This document shows, in pieces, positions 13,497 through 20,409 of a DNA stretch of 41,932 bases. The stretch is from Cyanobacteriota bacterium (GTDB lineage Bacteria; Cyanobacteriota; Vampirovibrionia; Vampirovibrionales; Vampirovibrionaceae). Where the stretch lies: assembly GCA_019751815.1 (NCBI GenBank), contig JAIEMW010000004.1, positions 1 through 41,932 on the forward strand, in the 5' to 3' direction. Under the pieces are notes generated by a model, which was given only the letters and a program-made list of their open reading frames with translations, was not told the DNA's origin and made no database searches. The first letter of the stretch is position 1. Every line of letters starts with the position of its first letter. The position numbers were made by a program, and so were the translations under genes.

Positions 13497-14603
13497 TTAT
13501 AAGGGGAATTCACCCTCATTACTCAGCTCCAAACCACTTTCACGTGCGATTAATTGGTCTTTCTGCCGCTCCAAAGAAGCGGGCATCTGTGCATAGACAT
13601 CTTCAAACAAGCTTTCCCACGACGGTTCAGGCTGTTCTTCAGCTGCGGTGGTAAATTGATTGATGCGCTCACGGAAAGATTCCCAGATTTCTGTTTCGTA
13701 GGCTTCGCTCCAGATGCCAAGCTTTTGCATATAGCGCTTCATACGCTCAATCGGGTCTTTCTTTTTCCAGGAATCCATCTCATCTTGTGAGCGGTAACGA
13801 CTGGGATCGTCTGAAGAGGAGTGAGAACCAGCACGGTAGGTAAATAACTCCAACAAGGTGGGACCTTCCCCATTGCGTGCTCTTTCCGCCGCTTCTTTGG
13901 TGGCTTGATAGACAGCAATCACGTCGTTTCCGTCAACACGGATCCCTGGCACCCCGTAGCCTTCTGCCCGTTTGTATAACAACTCGTTACCTGATTGCTT
14001 CTTCACCGGAAGCGAAATGGCATACTGGTTATTGACCAGGAAAAACAGGACAGGCGCTCGGTAAACGGCCGCAAAATTGAGCCCAGAGTGGAAGTCATTG
14101 GAAGAGGTGGCCCCATCACCAAAGTAGGTTGCTGCGATACAGTTATCCCCTTTGATTCTTGCCGCCATGGCACAACCCACAGCCTGAATAATCTGTGTCC
14201 CAATAACACTGGAGATACTCACAAACCGCTTATCTTTAAACGTATAGTGAGCGGGCATCTGGCGGCCTTTGGCGAGATCGAATTTATTGCCGTAGAGATG
14301 TGAGGCCATATCTTCCAGCTGCACACCACGGTACATCGGAACACCGTACTGGCGGTAAGACGGGAAAATCCAGTCTATGTCTTGCAAAGCAGCCACAGTA
14401 CCAACCTGTGTAGCTTCTTCACCAAAGGAAGTGACGCAAAAACCAATCCTACCTGAGCGCTGGAGTTTTAAAGAACGTTCATCATAGACTCGAATCGCGA
14501 CCATGCCTTCGTACATCGTTTTTAGATCAGCCTCAGACAGACCTGGTGGTAAGGTAACCTTTTTGGCATCATCCTGCATCACTTGCAGCAACGGTTCGGA
14601 CAT
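13497..14603 (-). CDS. bkdAA: 2-oxoacid dehydrogenase E1 alpha subunit (branched-chain type)
   Basis: The alpha subunit binds thiamine diphosphate and decarboxylates the 2-oxoacid. The ThDP motif is seen as YFGDGATSSNDFHSGLNFAA through VNNQYAIS. The phosphorylation-loop segment reads AGSHSSSDDPSRYRSQDEMD, followed by DPIERMKRYMQKLGIWSEA and FEDVYAQMPASLERQ. These match the architecture of human BCKDHA (S-D-D-x-x-x-Y-R-S, D-H-P-I) rather than PDHA. AGGAG directly abuts an ATG at 14612 with no spacing. The ATG at 14603 has nine bases of spacing and is preferred, giving 368 residues. lipA ends 11 bp before the first ATG. The true substrate is inferred from similarity only. Confidence 0.9.
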   Translation of the reverse strand: MSEPLLQVMQDDAKKVTLPPGLSEADLKTMYEGMVAIRVYDERSLKLQRSGRIGFCVTSFGEEATQVGTVAALQDIDWIFPSYRQYGVPMYRGVQLEDMASHLYGNKFDLAKGRQMPAHYTFKDKRFVSISSVIGTQIIQAVGCAMAARIKGDNCIAATYFGDGATSSNDFHSGLNFAAVYRAPVLFFLVNNQYAISLPVKKQSGNELLYKRAEGYGVPGIRVDGNDVIAVYQATKEAAERARNGEGPTLLELFTYRAGSHSSSDDPSRYRSQDEMDSWKKKDPIERMKRYMQKLGIWSEAYETEIWESFRERINQFTTAAEEQPEPSWESLFEDVYAQMPASLERQKDQLIARESGLELSNEGEFPL

Positions 14604-14622
14604 GACTGACATCTCCTATTAC

Positions 14623-15525
14623 TTACAAAGAATATTCTTGAAGGATTTTTTTGATAAAAAATTCACCGGCACGGTAGGAACTCCGTACCAATGGGCCTGA
14701 AGCACAATACAGAAAGCCCAATTCCTTTTCGGCAATTCTGCCCCAATACTCAAATTTTTCAGGTGTCACATAGGATTCTACGGGTAAGAGCTTTTCATTG
14801 GGCTGTAGGTACTGGCCCAAGGTCAGTAAATCCACCCCATGGGCCCGTAAATCCTGCATGCATTGTAGAATCTCATCGTCTGTTTCACCCAGACCCAGCA
14901 TAATCGATGACTTGGTCAGACATTTTGGCGCGGCCTGTTTCGCATATTGCAGCATATCCAAGGTCTGTTGATACCCCGCCCGGCGGTCCCGAACGGTATG
15001 GGTCAAACGCTCCACCGTTTCTATATTTTGGGCAAGGACATCAGGGCCCGCATCCAGCACGGTTTGAATTCCGGCGACCTGACCTCGAAAATCAGGAATG
15101 AGAACCTCAATCCGAATACCGGGTGACTGGCGCTTAACTTCGGCAATACAACGGGCTATATGAGCCGCCCCACCATCAGGCAGGTCGTCTCTGTCCACCG
15201 AGGTGATCACGACATAGTCCCAAGAAGCCTGGCGAATGGTTTGTGCCAATTTCATGGGCTCTTCTTCATCAAGCCAACCATTGGGATTACCCGTTGAGAC
15301 GGCGCAAAAGCGGCAACCGCGAGTACACACATCACCCATCACCATAAATGTGGCAGTGCCCACCGTCCAACATTCCCCAATGTTAGGACATCTGGCCTCT
15401 TCACAAACAGTGGCCAGCTTTAGGGATTCTCTTTGTGACTTGATCCAGGTGTACTTTTCACCTGAAGGCGGCCTTACTTTAAGCCACGACGGCTTTCTCA
15501 GGCGTGTATCCTGCGACGCGTTAAT
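14623..15525 (-). CDS. lipA: Lipoyl synthase (radical SAM)
   Basis: LipA inserts two sulfur atoms into octanoyl groups on lipoyl domains. It is a radical SAM protein with two 4Fe-4S clusters. The auxiliary-cluster motif CEEARCPNIGEC and the radical SAM motif CTRGCRFC are intact, as is the C-terminal serine ligand region GPLVRSSYRAGEF. The frame is open to a TTG at 15606, but its first 27 residues look unlike LipA. The family's usual N-terminus, with R-K-P-x-W-L-K-V, begins around 15500. No in-frame ATG, GTG or TTG lies there. An ATT codon at 15525, with AGGAAAGGG nine bases upstream, is the best placed start and gives 300 residues. TTG 15606 or GTG 15591 remain possible. Confidence 0.93.
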   Translation of the reverse strand: MNASQDTRLRKPSWLKVRPPSGEKYTWIKSQRESLKLATVCEEARCPNIGECWTVGTATFMVMGDVCTRGCRFCAVSTGNPNGWLDEEEPMKLAQTIRQASWDYVVITSVDRDDLPDGGAAHIARCIAEVKRQSPGIRIEVLIPDFRGQVAGIQTVLDAGPDVLAQNIETVERLTHTVRDRRAGYQQTLDMLQYAKQAAPKCLTKSSIMLGLGETDDEILQCMQDLRAHGVDLLTLGQYLQPNEKLLPVESYVTPEKFEYWGRIAEKELGFLYCASGPLVRSSYRAGEFFIKKILQEYSL

Positions 15526-15631
15526 CGGAACATCCCTTTCCTGGTCACTATAAAAATTACAATGGAATAAACACGAGAAGAGAGTTATCACGGTCAATAA
15601 AGACAAAAGGGATCATGTTGTGTTGCATGGC

Positions 15632-15637
15632 ATTATA
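15632..15637 (-). promoter_or_regulatory. -10 element of the lipA-bkd operon
   Basis: TATAAT on the minus strand, about 25 bp upstream of the first possible lipA start codon and about 107 bp upstream of the ATT start. I see no convincing -35 hexamer at 17 bp. Confidence 0.4.
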
Positions 15638-15825
15638 CACAAAACAAAAATTTTTCGTGTGAAAACCCTTGGGCTGGAGTGATCGTGACCCTCTCAGTTT
15701 TGCCCCCCACACAAGCCGTCAATTCCCATCGTGACATGAACCCTCTCAAACACAGCCACATATGCTGTTACATTTTGCAACAACACCTTCCACCGTCGAT
15801 CAAAGGCTCGTATGATAAAAGTCGA

Positions 15826-15844
15826 TCACCAGTTTTACTGGTGA
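15826..15844 (+). other. Perfect hairpin
   Basis: TCACCAGT and ACTGGTGA form an 8-bp stem around a TTT loop. It lies 35-50 bp before the terminator-like hairpin on the plus strand. No coding gene on this strand uses it. Confidence 0.5.
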
Positions 15845-15876
15845 GACAAAGGATAGAGAGTTTTCATTATTGATAC

Positions 15877-15916
15877 TAAAACCCCAGACAACGTCTTGTG
15901 GTTTTTCTTTTTATAG
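15877..15916 (+). terminator. Terminator-like hairpin
   Basis: On the plus strand AAAACCCCAGAC pairs imperfectly with GTCTTGTGGTTTT around an AAC loop, and is followed by TTCTTTTT. As a plus-strand terminator it has no gene to serve. Read on the minus strand it lies about 50 bp past the stop of the last signalling-operon gene and may act there, though the U-tract is poorer in that direction. Confidence 0.4.
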
Positions 15917-15961
15917 GGCTAAAGACATGTCAGGATCATGCTTTCGCGGTTTTTGTCATGC

Positions 15962-16462
15962 TCAAACCCCATGTGAGGCGGCTTTAATCCCTTTTTTAAA
16001 AAGGCCTTTAAATGCATCCACTAGCGTCCTGCCTTCAAACTGAACACTCTGAGTGAGCCAGTTTGTGGCTGATTTCTTACGTTTCAGAATAATGCTATCG
16101 ACGCCAACCAGGCCTTCAATAAAATGCTTTAAAAAGAAGGGGATCCCGGTAAAGAAAGTCGCCACCAATTCTATCCACCCCACGGGACGCAATAACGTCT
16201 TGCGCAGCATACGGCCAATGCCTTTAAACACACTGCCCTGAAAGAACCCTTTGGCCACTTCGCCCAACCGTTCACGGCCGGCTTCAAACAATTGAAAAGC
16301 CTTGCCGCCTTTTACGCGTTGGGAAACTGTTTCTGCAACAGTTTCAGCGGCTTCTGTTGCCACTTGTCTGGCTTTTTGAGGGCCCGACATTTTAGGATTT
16401 TTGCCCGCGGGTGATTTAGCTTGTGCTTGCTGAGGCGTGACTTTATTAGGCTGGACTCGCAT
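15962..16462 (-). CDS. Hypothetical protein, last gene of the sigma-28 operon
   Basis: I do not recognise this protein of about 166 residues. The first 50 residues are polar and rich in Gln, Ala and Lys (MRVQPNKVTPQQAQAKSPAG). An amphipathic Ala/Glu/Val stretch follows, then a hydrophobic segment around VGWIELVATFFTGIPFFL that could insert in or lie on a membrane, then a basic tail. The ATG at 16462 is preferred, with GGAGGG eleven bases upstream. The frame is open to a TTG at 16534, but the extra residues have no support. It follows the receiver-RsbW protein gene by about 95 bp, so co-transcription is likely but not certain. Confidence 0.65.
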   Translation of the reverse strand: MRVQPNKVTPQQAQAKSPAGKNPKMSGPQKARQVATEAAETVAETVSQRVKGGKAFQLFEAGRERLGEVAKGFFQGSVFKGIGRMLRKTLLRPVGWIELVATFFTGIPFFLKHFIEGLVGVDSIILKRKKSATNWLTQSVQFEGRTLVDAFKGLFKKGIKAASHGV

Positions 16463-16557
16463 AAGAATGGGTGCCCTCCAATTGATATCTGTCTGTGGGT
16501 GTCTGTTCTGGGGGCATAAAGACGGTTGAAGCAAAGTTGGTGCGGAATTGTAATTTT

Positions 16558-17556
16558 TTATGAAGCCATTTGAAAATCTGGCTTTCCAGACATTTGATTG
16601 ATATAAAGCGGCTTGTTGGCACTGTATTGCGGGCTAAAATAGTCCATCACAATAATTTCAGTTCGCACCCCAGGCTCAATATTAATCACCAGTCTATCAA
16701 CCAGCGTTCTCATCAGATAGACTCCGCGCCCATGAGTATCTAAGAGCCCAGCACCGCTCACATTGCGGTCTAGCCAATAGAGAATATCTCCAGCAGAGAT
16801 CTTCCCGCCCTGATCGCTGATACAGACAGCCACGCGCTCAGAATCTTTACCGTACTGCACACTCACGTATTCGTCAGGCAATAAGGCCTCAATAAATTGG
16901 CCTTTTTTGTATTTATCCGTTCCGTCTTCATTGCGGCTCACGTGATACACCGCGTTGGTGAGCGCTTCTATCAATGCTGTGGCCAAGTTATCAACGTCTC
17001 GGACATGATTGGCGGTAAAAAACTCTTTTAAGTGATAGAAGACAGGCATAATACCGTCGCTGTTGGTAATAATTTGGGTTTCAACTGGCGTTCCTGGCTC
17101 TAAATAGCTTGCGATTCCCCACGCTTTTTCTGGCAGGAGCAAATGATGCACCGCTGAAGAGAGCTCCTCAAAATTAAACGGAGCGGTTTTGGCAATAATA
17201 TTGTACACACCCAGTTTTTTGGCGGTGCGGATGTAGTCTTCCACCTGATAGGCGGTCATCAATGCGGTTTTGACAGCCGGGTATTTTGCTTCTACCGACT
17301 GTAGAAACTGGAACCCATCCTGGCTCGGCAAATTAATATCAGAAATCACCAGATCGTAGGGTGTATCAGGATATTGGGAAGCTCGTTTTTCCACACACTC
17401 TTGAGCTCTGGGAATGTCAAGAGCAGAATCGACGCTCAGCGTGTAGGCCGCCTCATGATAATTTTCCAGATAGTTGGCGATGCTTTCGCACACAATCTCG
17501 TCATCATCCACCACCAACAGGTGATAGTGTGGCTGCGGGTCTGCTTGCTCTCTCAT
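16558..17556 (-). CDS. Receiver domain fused to RsbW-type ATPase (possible anti-sigma factor)
   Basis: This 332-residue two-domain protein has a CheY-like receiver first (residues 11-140). Its acidic pocket is D17-D19, the phospho-acceptor is D73 in VISDINLPSQDG, and T101 and K123 complete the set. After a linker comes an RsbW/SpoIIAB-type GHKL ATPase (about 175-310), with the N-box EALTNAVYH (N201), D248 in ISDQGGK and GRGVYLMRTLVD. It has no DHp domain, so it is not a sensor kinase. In other bacteria RsbW-type domains bind sigma factors or anti-anti-sigma proteins. The gene is in the same run as a sigma-28 gene and directly follows a histidine kinase gene. Phosphorylation-controlled sigma binding is my inference. 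AAAGGG lies eight bases before the ATG. Confidence 0.85.
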   Translation of the reverse strand: MREQADPQPHYHLLVVDDDEIVCESIANYLENYHEAAYTLSVDSALDIPRAQECVEKRASQYPDTPYDLVISDINLPSQDGFQFLQSVEAKYPAVKTALMTAYQVEDYIRTAKKLGVYNIIAKTAPFNFEELSSAVHHLLLPEKAWGIASYLEPGTPVETQIITNSDGIMPVFYHLKEFFTANHVRDVDNLATALIEALTNAVYHVSRNEDGTDKYKKGQFIEALLPDEYVSVQYGKDSERVAVCISDQGGKISAGDILYWLDRNVSGAGLLDTHGRGVYLMRTLVDRLVINIEPGVRTEIIVMDYFSPQYSANKPLYINQMSGKPDFQMAS

Positions 17557-17613
17557 ACGACTATCCCTTTATCGTTATTATTCTCATTCAAAACCGACTT
17601 TAAATTACAGCCT

Positions 17614-18780
17614 TTATTCATTCATTAAATCCTCTTTTTGGGTGAGTGGCAGCGCCACATGGAAAATAGCACCTTCTCCAGCCTTACTGGTGACGGTTAA
17701 AGCGCCCCCATGCTGTTCCACCGTGCGGTGACTGATGCTTAATCCCAGCCCGACGCCCTTCACCCCTTTGGTACTAAAGAAAGGTTCAAACACCCTTTCC
17801 AAAGCCGTTGTATCAATGCCAGGGCCGTTGTCTGCCACATCAACCCGGATCATGGTCTTATCTGCCCGCTTTAGCAGATGATAGCTAACCCGAATCACCC
17901 CTTTACCCCCGGTCGCGTCACAGGCATTTTTATAAAGGTTATAAAACACCTGCTCCAATTTCACCCGGTCCACCAAAACCAGGCAGGCATCTTTCACCAT
18001 AAATTCTTCCGGATCAGGCAGCGTAAGGAGTATTTGAACTTGTGAGAACTCAGGATGGGTCAGAATCGCCTGAGTTACTTCTTCCACCAGGCTAATCAAC
18101 GGTACCATCTGCAAGTTCAACTTACTGGGACGAGAATATCCCAGGAGATCGCTGACCAGAGACGCCCCTTTTTTGGCTGATTGGTCCACTTTCTGGATTT
18201 CGCGAAGTGCCGCATCCAGTTTGGTGATAATAGCTGGCTCTGCAGATTGTCCTAGCTGGCGTTTAAGTCGCTCTAAGGTCATCCGGGTGAGTTCAGCACT
18301 CATGGATATCCCTGTAAGCGGGTTATTGAGCTCGTGGGCCACCCCGGAAATCATCGCACCAATGGAGGCCAGCTTTTTGGACTGATAGAGCTCTTCGCGG
18401 ATTTTGTCAAAAGCCAGTCGGTCCTTCATCACCCGGGAAATATCGCTAAAAATCAAAACTCGCATCATCATGCCCGACTCTAGAGGGCTGGTCTGAAGGC
18501 TGTAACCAATCACACTGGGCTCATTGCTGTCAGGCAGTAAAATTGTTCTTTCTGCCCGTTTAATATTGGTCTTGGTTCCATCAGTCACTACCGAAAGTAG
18601 AGCCAGAACCGGCTCAGGAAAATCACTTATATGGCGAAAGCTCTGCTGCGGATCGAGATGCAGGATGCTCAGCGCACTTTTGTTCATGCGAATAATCTCA
18701 CCTTGGAGGGTGGCAATAATCAGTCCAGAAGGAATGGCCTCAAAGACCCCTTCCAGTGCGACTATATCGGTCTCGCGCAC
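17614..18780 (-). CDS. PAS-domain sensor histidine kinase
   Basis: This is a soluble kinase of 388 residues with no membrane segment, so it probably senses a cytoplasmic signal or a partner protein. A PAS domain covers about 8-120 (VFEAIPSGLIIATLQGEIIR). The DHp helix carries the phospho-histidine H149 in GVAHELNNPLTGIS, and a HATPase_c domain has the N-box (YNLYKNACDA), VADNGPGID and GVGLGLSI. It precedes the receiver-RsbW gene by 57 bp, which makes that protein the likely phosphorylation partner. The start is a GTG with a weak ribosome-binding site. Upstream, an ATG-ATG pair at 18839 opens a 25-codon frame offset from this one. A lost frame connection is possible. Confidence 0.9.
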   Translation of the reverse strand: MRETDIVALEGVFEAIPSGLIIATLQGEIIRMNKSALSILHLDPQQSFRHISDFPEPVLALLSVVTDGTKTNIKRAERTILLPDSNEPSVIGYSLQTSPLESGMMMRVLIFSDISRVMKDRLAFDKIREELYQSKKLASIGAMISGVAHELNNPLTGISMSAELTRMTLERLKRQLGQSAEPAIITKLDAALREIQKVDQSAKKGASLVSDLLGYSRPSKLNLQMVPLISLVEEVTQAILTHPEFSQVQILLTLPDPEEFMVKDACLVLVDRVKLEQVFYNLYKNACDATGGKGVIRVSYHLLKRADKTMIRVDVADNGPGIDTTALERVFEPFFSTKGVKGVGLGLSISHRTVEQHGGALTVTSKAGEGAIFHVALPLTQKEDLMNE

Positions 18781-18843
18781 GATGAATCTTTCACTATTGC
18801 TTCACGCACCAAACGGTTATCCAACGCCTTAGCCATCATTTTT

Positions 18844-19794
18844 TTAAATGCTCTTGTATTCTTCGTCGTCCAAAATCACCATGGCTTGAATGGTTGCTTT
18901 GGTATCGAGGCGAATCCCAACCACCAAGTAATGATAACCCATTTTTATTCTGCCAAACTGCCGTTCATCTCGAAACCGACCTATTAGCTCTTGCTTGGGA
19001 GCACACAGCAGGGCATCTCGCTCTGCAATTTTGATGGAGCGAAACAGCATCGGGTTTACCCGATCATACACCAGTTTTAAAATCACGTGGCTGGGCCGCA
19101 CACCGGCTTGTTCTGCCAAGGCTTGTCGAAAGCGGTCTTTCATTTTGGCGCCAAATCGGTGCGGGGGAATCGGGTGTTTCGTTAAGGGCATCGCCACCAA
19201 TGGGGGCTTTACGGGGCTAACCCGGGCGAGAAATTGATCCAACCGCCGGGCCTGTGCTGTCGCTTCCATCAGGGTGGTGATAACCATCCGGCTTTGGGTG
19301 AGTGTCTCTGGAATAATCGTCCAGTTTTGCCAGTCTTCAGATTGTATTTCCTGTATTTCCTCCATTTTCCCTTTTAAAGGGTCTATTAAGGGCTCTATGG
19401 GCCAAGCAAACTGGCGTGGATTGGCAATACGATCAAAGCTGATTCCAGTAATTTCTGGCAGCGTCTCATCCACCAAGGGTTCGTAACATGCCACTGCTTG
19501 CCACTCACAACTGGCTTCTGGAGAGAGTACCGCTTGTTTGACCAAAGGTTCTTCCAGCACCGTCAATGAAAATCTACTGTGTTGCCGCCAGGCATCTACC
19601 ACCGAGACATGCGGGGCTTCTATCACCACCCCATGCAGTGCGGGATGAAAATCTGCTGAAAACACCGTGAGATCCGTGTCAATCGACGTAGGCCACGCAA
19701 AAATACGAAGCTGTTTGCTCAGCAAGGAGAATGCCGCGCGAAGCTCATTCAAGATTTTATCGCCTAGACCCGGGCGATCCCCGCTTCCTGACAT
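18844..19794 (-). CDS. Hypothetical protein (316 aa) in the sigma-28 operon
   Basis: I do not recognise this 316-residue protein. There is no signal peptide or membrane helix. The N-terminal half is acidic and hydrophobic with short beta-like runs. The C-terminal third, from about 215, is more basic (AKMKDRFRQALAEQAGVRPS). It ends with alternating hydrophobic strands (GRIKMGYHYLVVGIRL) and an acidic tail. GGAAG precedes the ATG by four bases. The start lies 31 bp inside the preceding gene, which implies translational coupling. Its position between the sigma factor and the kinase suggests a part in the same pathway. Confidence 0.75.
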   Translation of the reverse strand: MSGSGDRPGLGDKILNELRAAFSLLSKQLRIFAWPTSIDTDLTVFSADFHPALHGVVIEAPHVSVVDAWRQHSRFSLTVLEEPLVKQAVLSPEASCEWQAVACYEPLVDETLPEITGISFDRIANPRQFAWPIEPLIDPLKGKMEEIQEIQSEDWQNWTIIPETLTQSRMVITTLMEATAQARRLDQFLARVSPVKPPLVAMPLTKHPIPPHRFGAKMKDRFRQALAEQAGVRPSHVILKLVYDRVNPMLFRSIKIAERDALLCAPKQELIGRFRDERQFGRIKMGYHYLVVGIRLDTKATIQAMVILDDEEYKSI

Positions 19795-20378
19795 ATCACT
19801 TCCACTGCCTTTTGTACCCGCCGAAGCGGTTCATACACATCCATATAGCGGCTGGCCTCAATCAAAGGCTCATACACCGGGGCGGGTTTTGGCTCCTTGG
19901 GCAAGGCGTCTTGCCCCGGTAAGGAAGGTGATGTTTTGGGTGCCTCTAAAGCAACGGGATCAGCAAACTGAAGACGCAAGGGAGGTGTTTCGCGTGTCAC
20001 CTGGAGCAAAATTTCTGTGGGCGCTATTTCCTGCATCACACCCACTTCTCCAATAGCAGATGATTTTGTCTCCGACATGCGAATCACAGAAAATGTTTTA
20101 CTTTTATAGCTCAGCAAGCTCTCATCTTCGACCAAGAGACACTTAAACTTTGATTCGACGCTTTTTAGGAGCGTTTCTAAAATGACTTCGCGCTTGATAT
20201 AGCTATTGAGTACTTGTCCGTAAAGAATCTGCTGAATCTTAGTCGGCTGTATGGGCTCAGTATATCGAAACTCTTTGGGTAGACCGTAGCCGTCAGTCAC
20301 CATCGCCCCACCAATATAGACATTGGGCACAGGTGTGGCAATTAACAGATAGGTCAGACGAATCTCTTCGGGTTTCAT
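19764..20378 (-). CDS. Hypothetical protein (204 aa) next to the sigma-28 gene
   Basis: I do not recognise this family. The N-terminal 100 residues look tightly folded and conserved in style, with YIGGAMVTDGYGLPKEFRYT and EPIQPTKIQQILYG. The second half is proline- and glutamate-rich, probably flexible, and ends in a short helical segment. There is no membrane helix. It begins 28 bp after the sigma-28 stop codon and overlaps the next gene by 31 bp. GAGGGG lies just before two consecutive ATGs, and the second (20378) has the better spacing. Confidence 0.75.
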   Translation of the reverse strand: MKPEEIRLTYLLIATPVPNVYIGGAMVTDGYGLPKEFRYTEPIQPTKIQQILYGQVLNSYIKREVILETLLKSVESKFKCLLVEDESLLSYKSKTFSVIRMSETKSSAIGEVGVMQEIAPTEILLQVTRETPPLRLQFADPVALEAPKTSPSLPGQDALPKEPKPAPVYEPLIEASRYMDVYEPLRRVQKAVEVICQEAGIARV

Positions 20379-20409
20379 CATTCCCCTCTTTATACTAACT
20401 TACTGGAAA

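Larger units (their letters stand above)
15607..15961. other. Intergenic region: lipA promoter and two hairpins
   Basis: This 355-bp gap separates lipA from the end of the signalling operon. It holds a perfect minus-strand TATAAT at 15632-15637 for the lipA operon. It also has a perfect 8-bp hairpin at 15826-15844 and a terminator-like hairpin with a plus-strand T-run at about 15879-15915. A 64-codon plus-strand frame shows no ribosome-binding site and no recognisable product. Confidence 0.6.

Noticed and set aside
9684..14603. Calling the complex pyruvate dehydrogenase (pdhA/B/C)
   Set aside because: The E1 alpha and beta segments resemble branched-chain dehydrogenases more closely. PDH activity cannot be excluded, so the call is worded by subunit.
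15679..15873. 64-codon plus-strand frame in the lipA upstream gap
   Set aside because: No ribosome-binding site or recognisable sequence; the region is better described by its hairpins.
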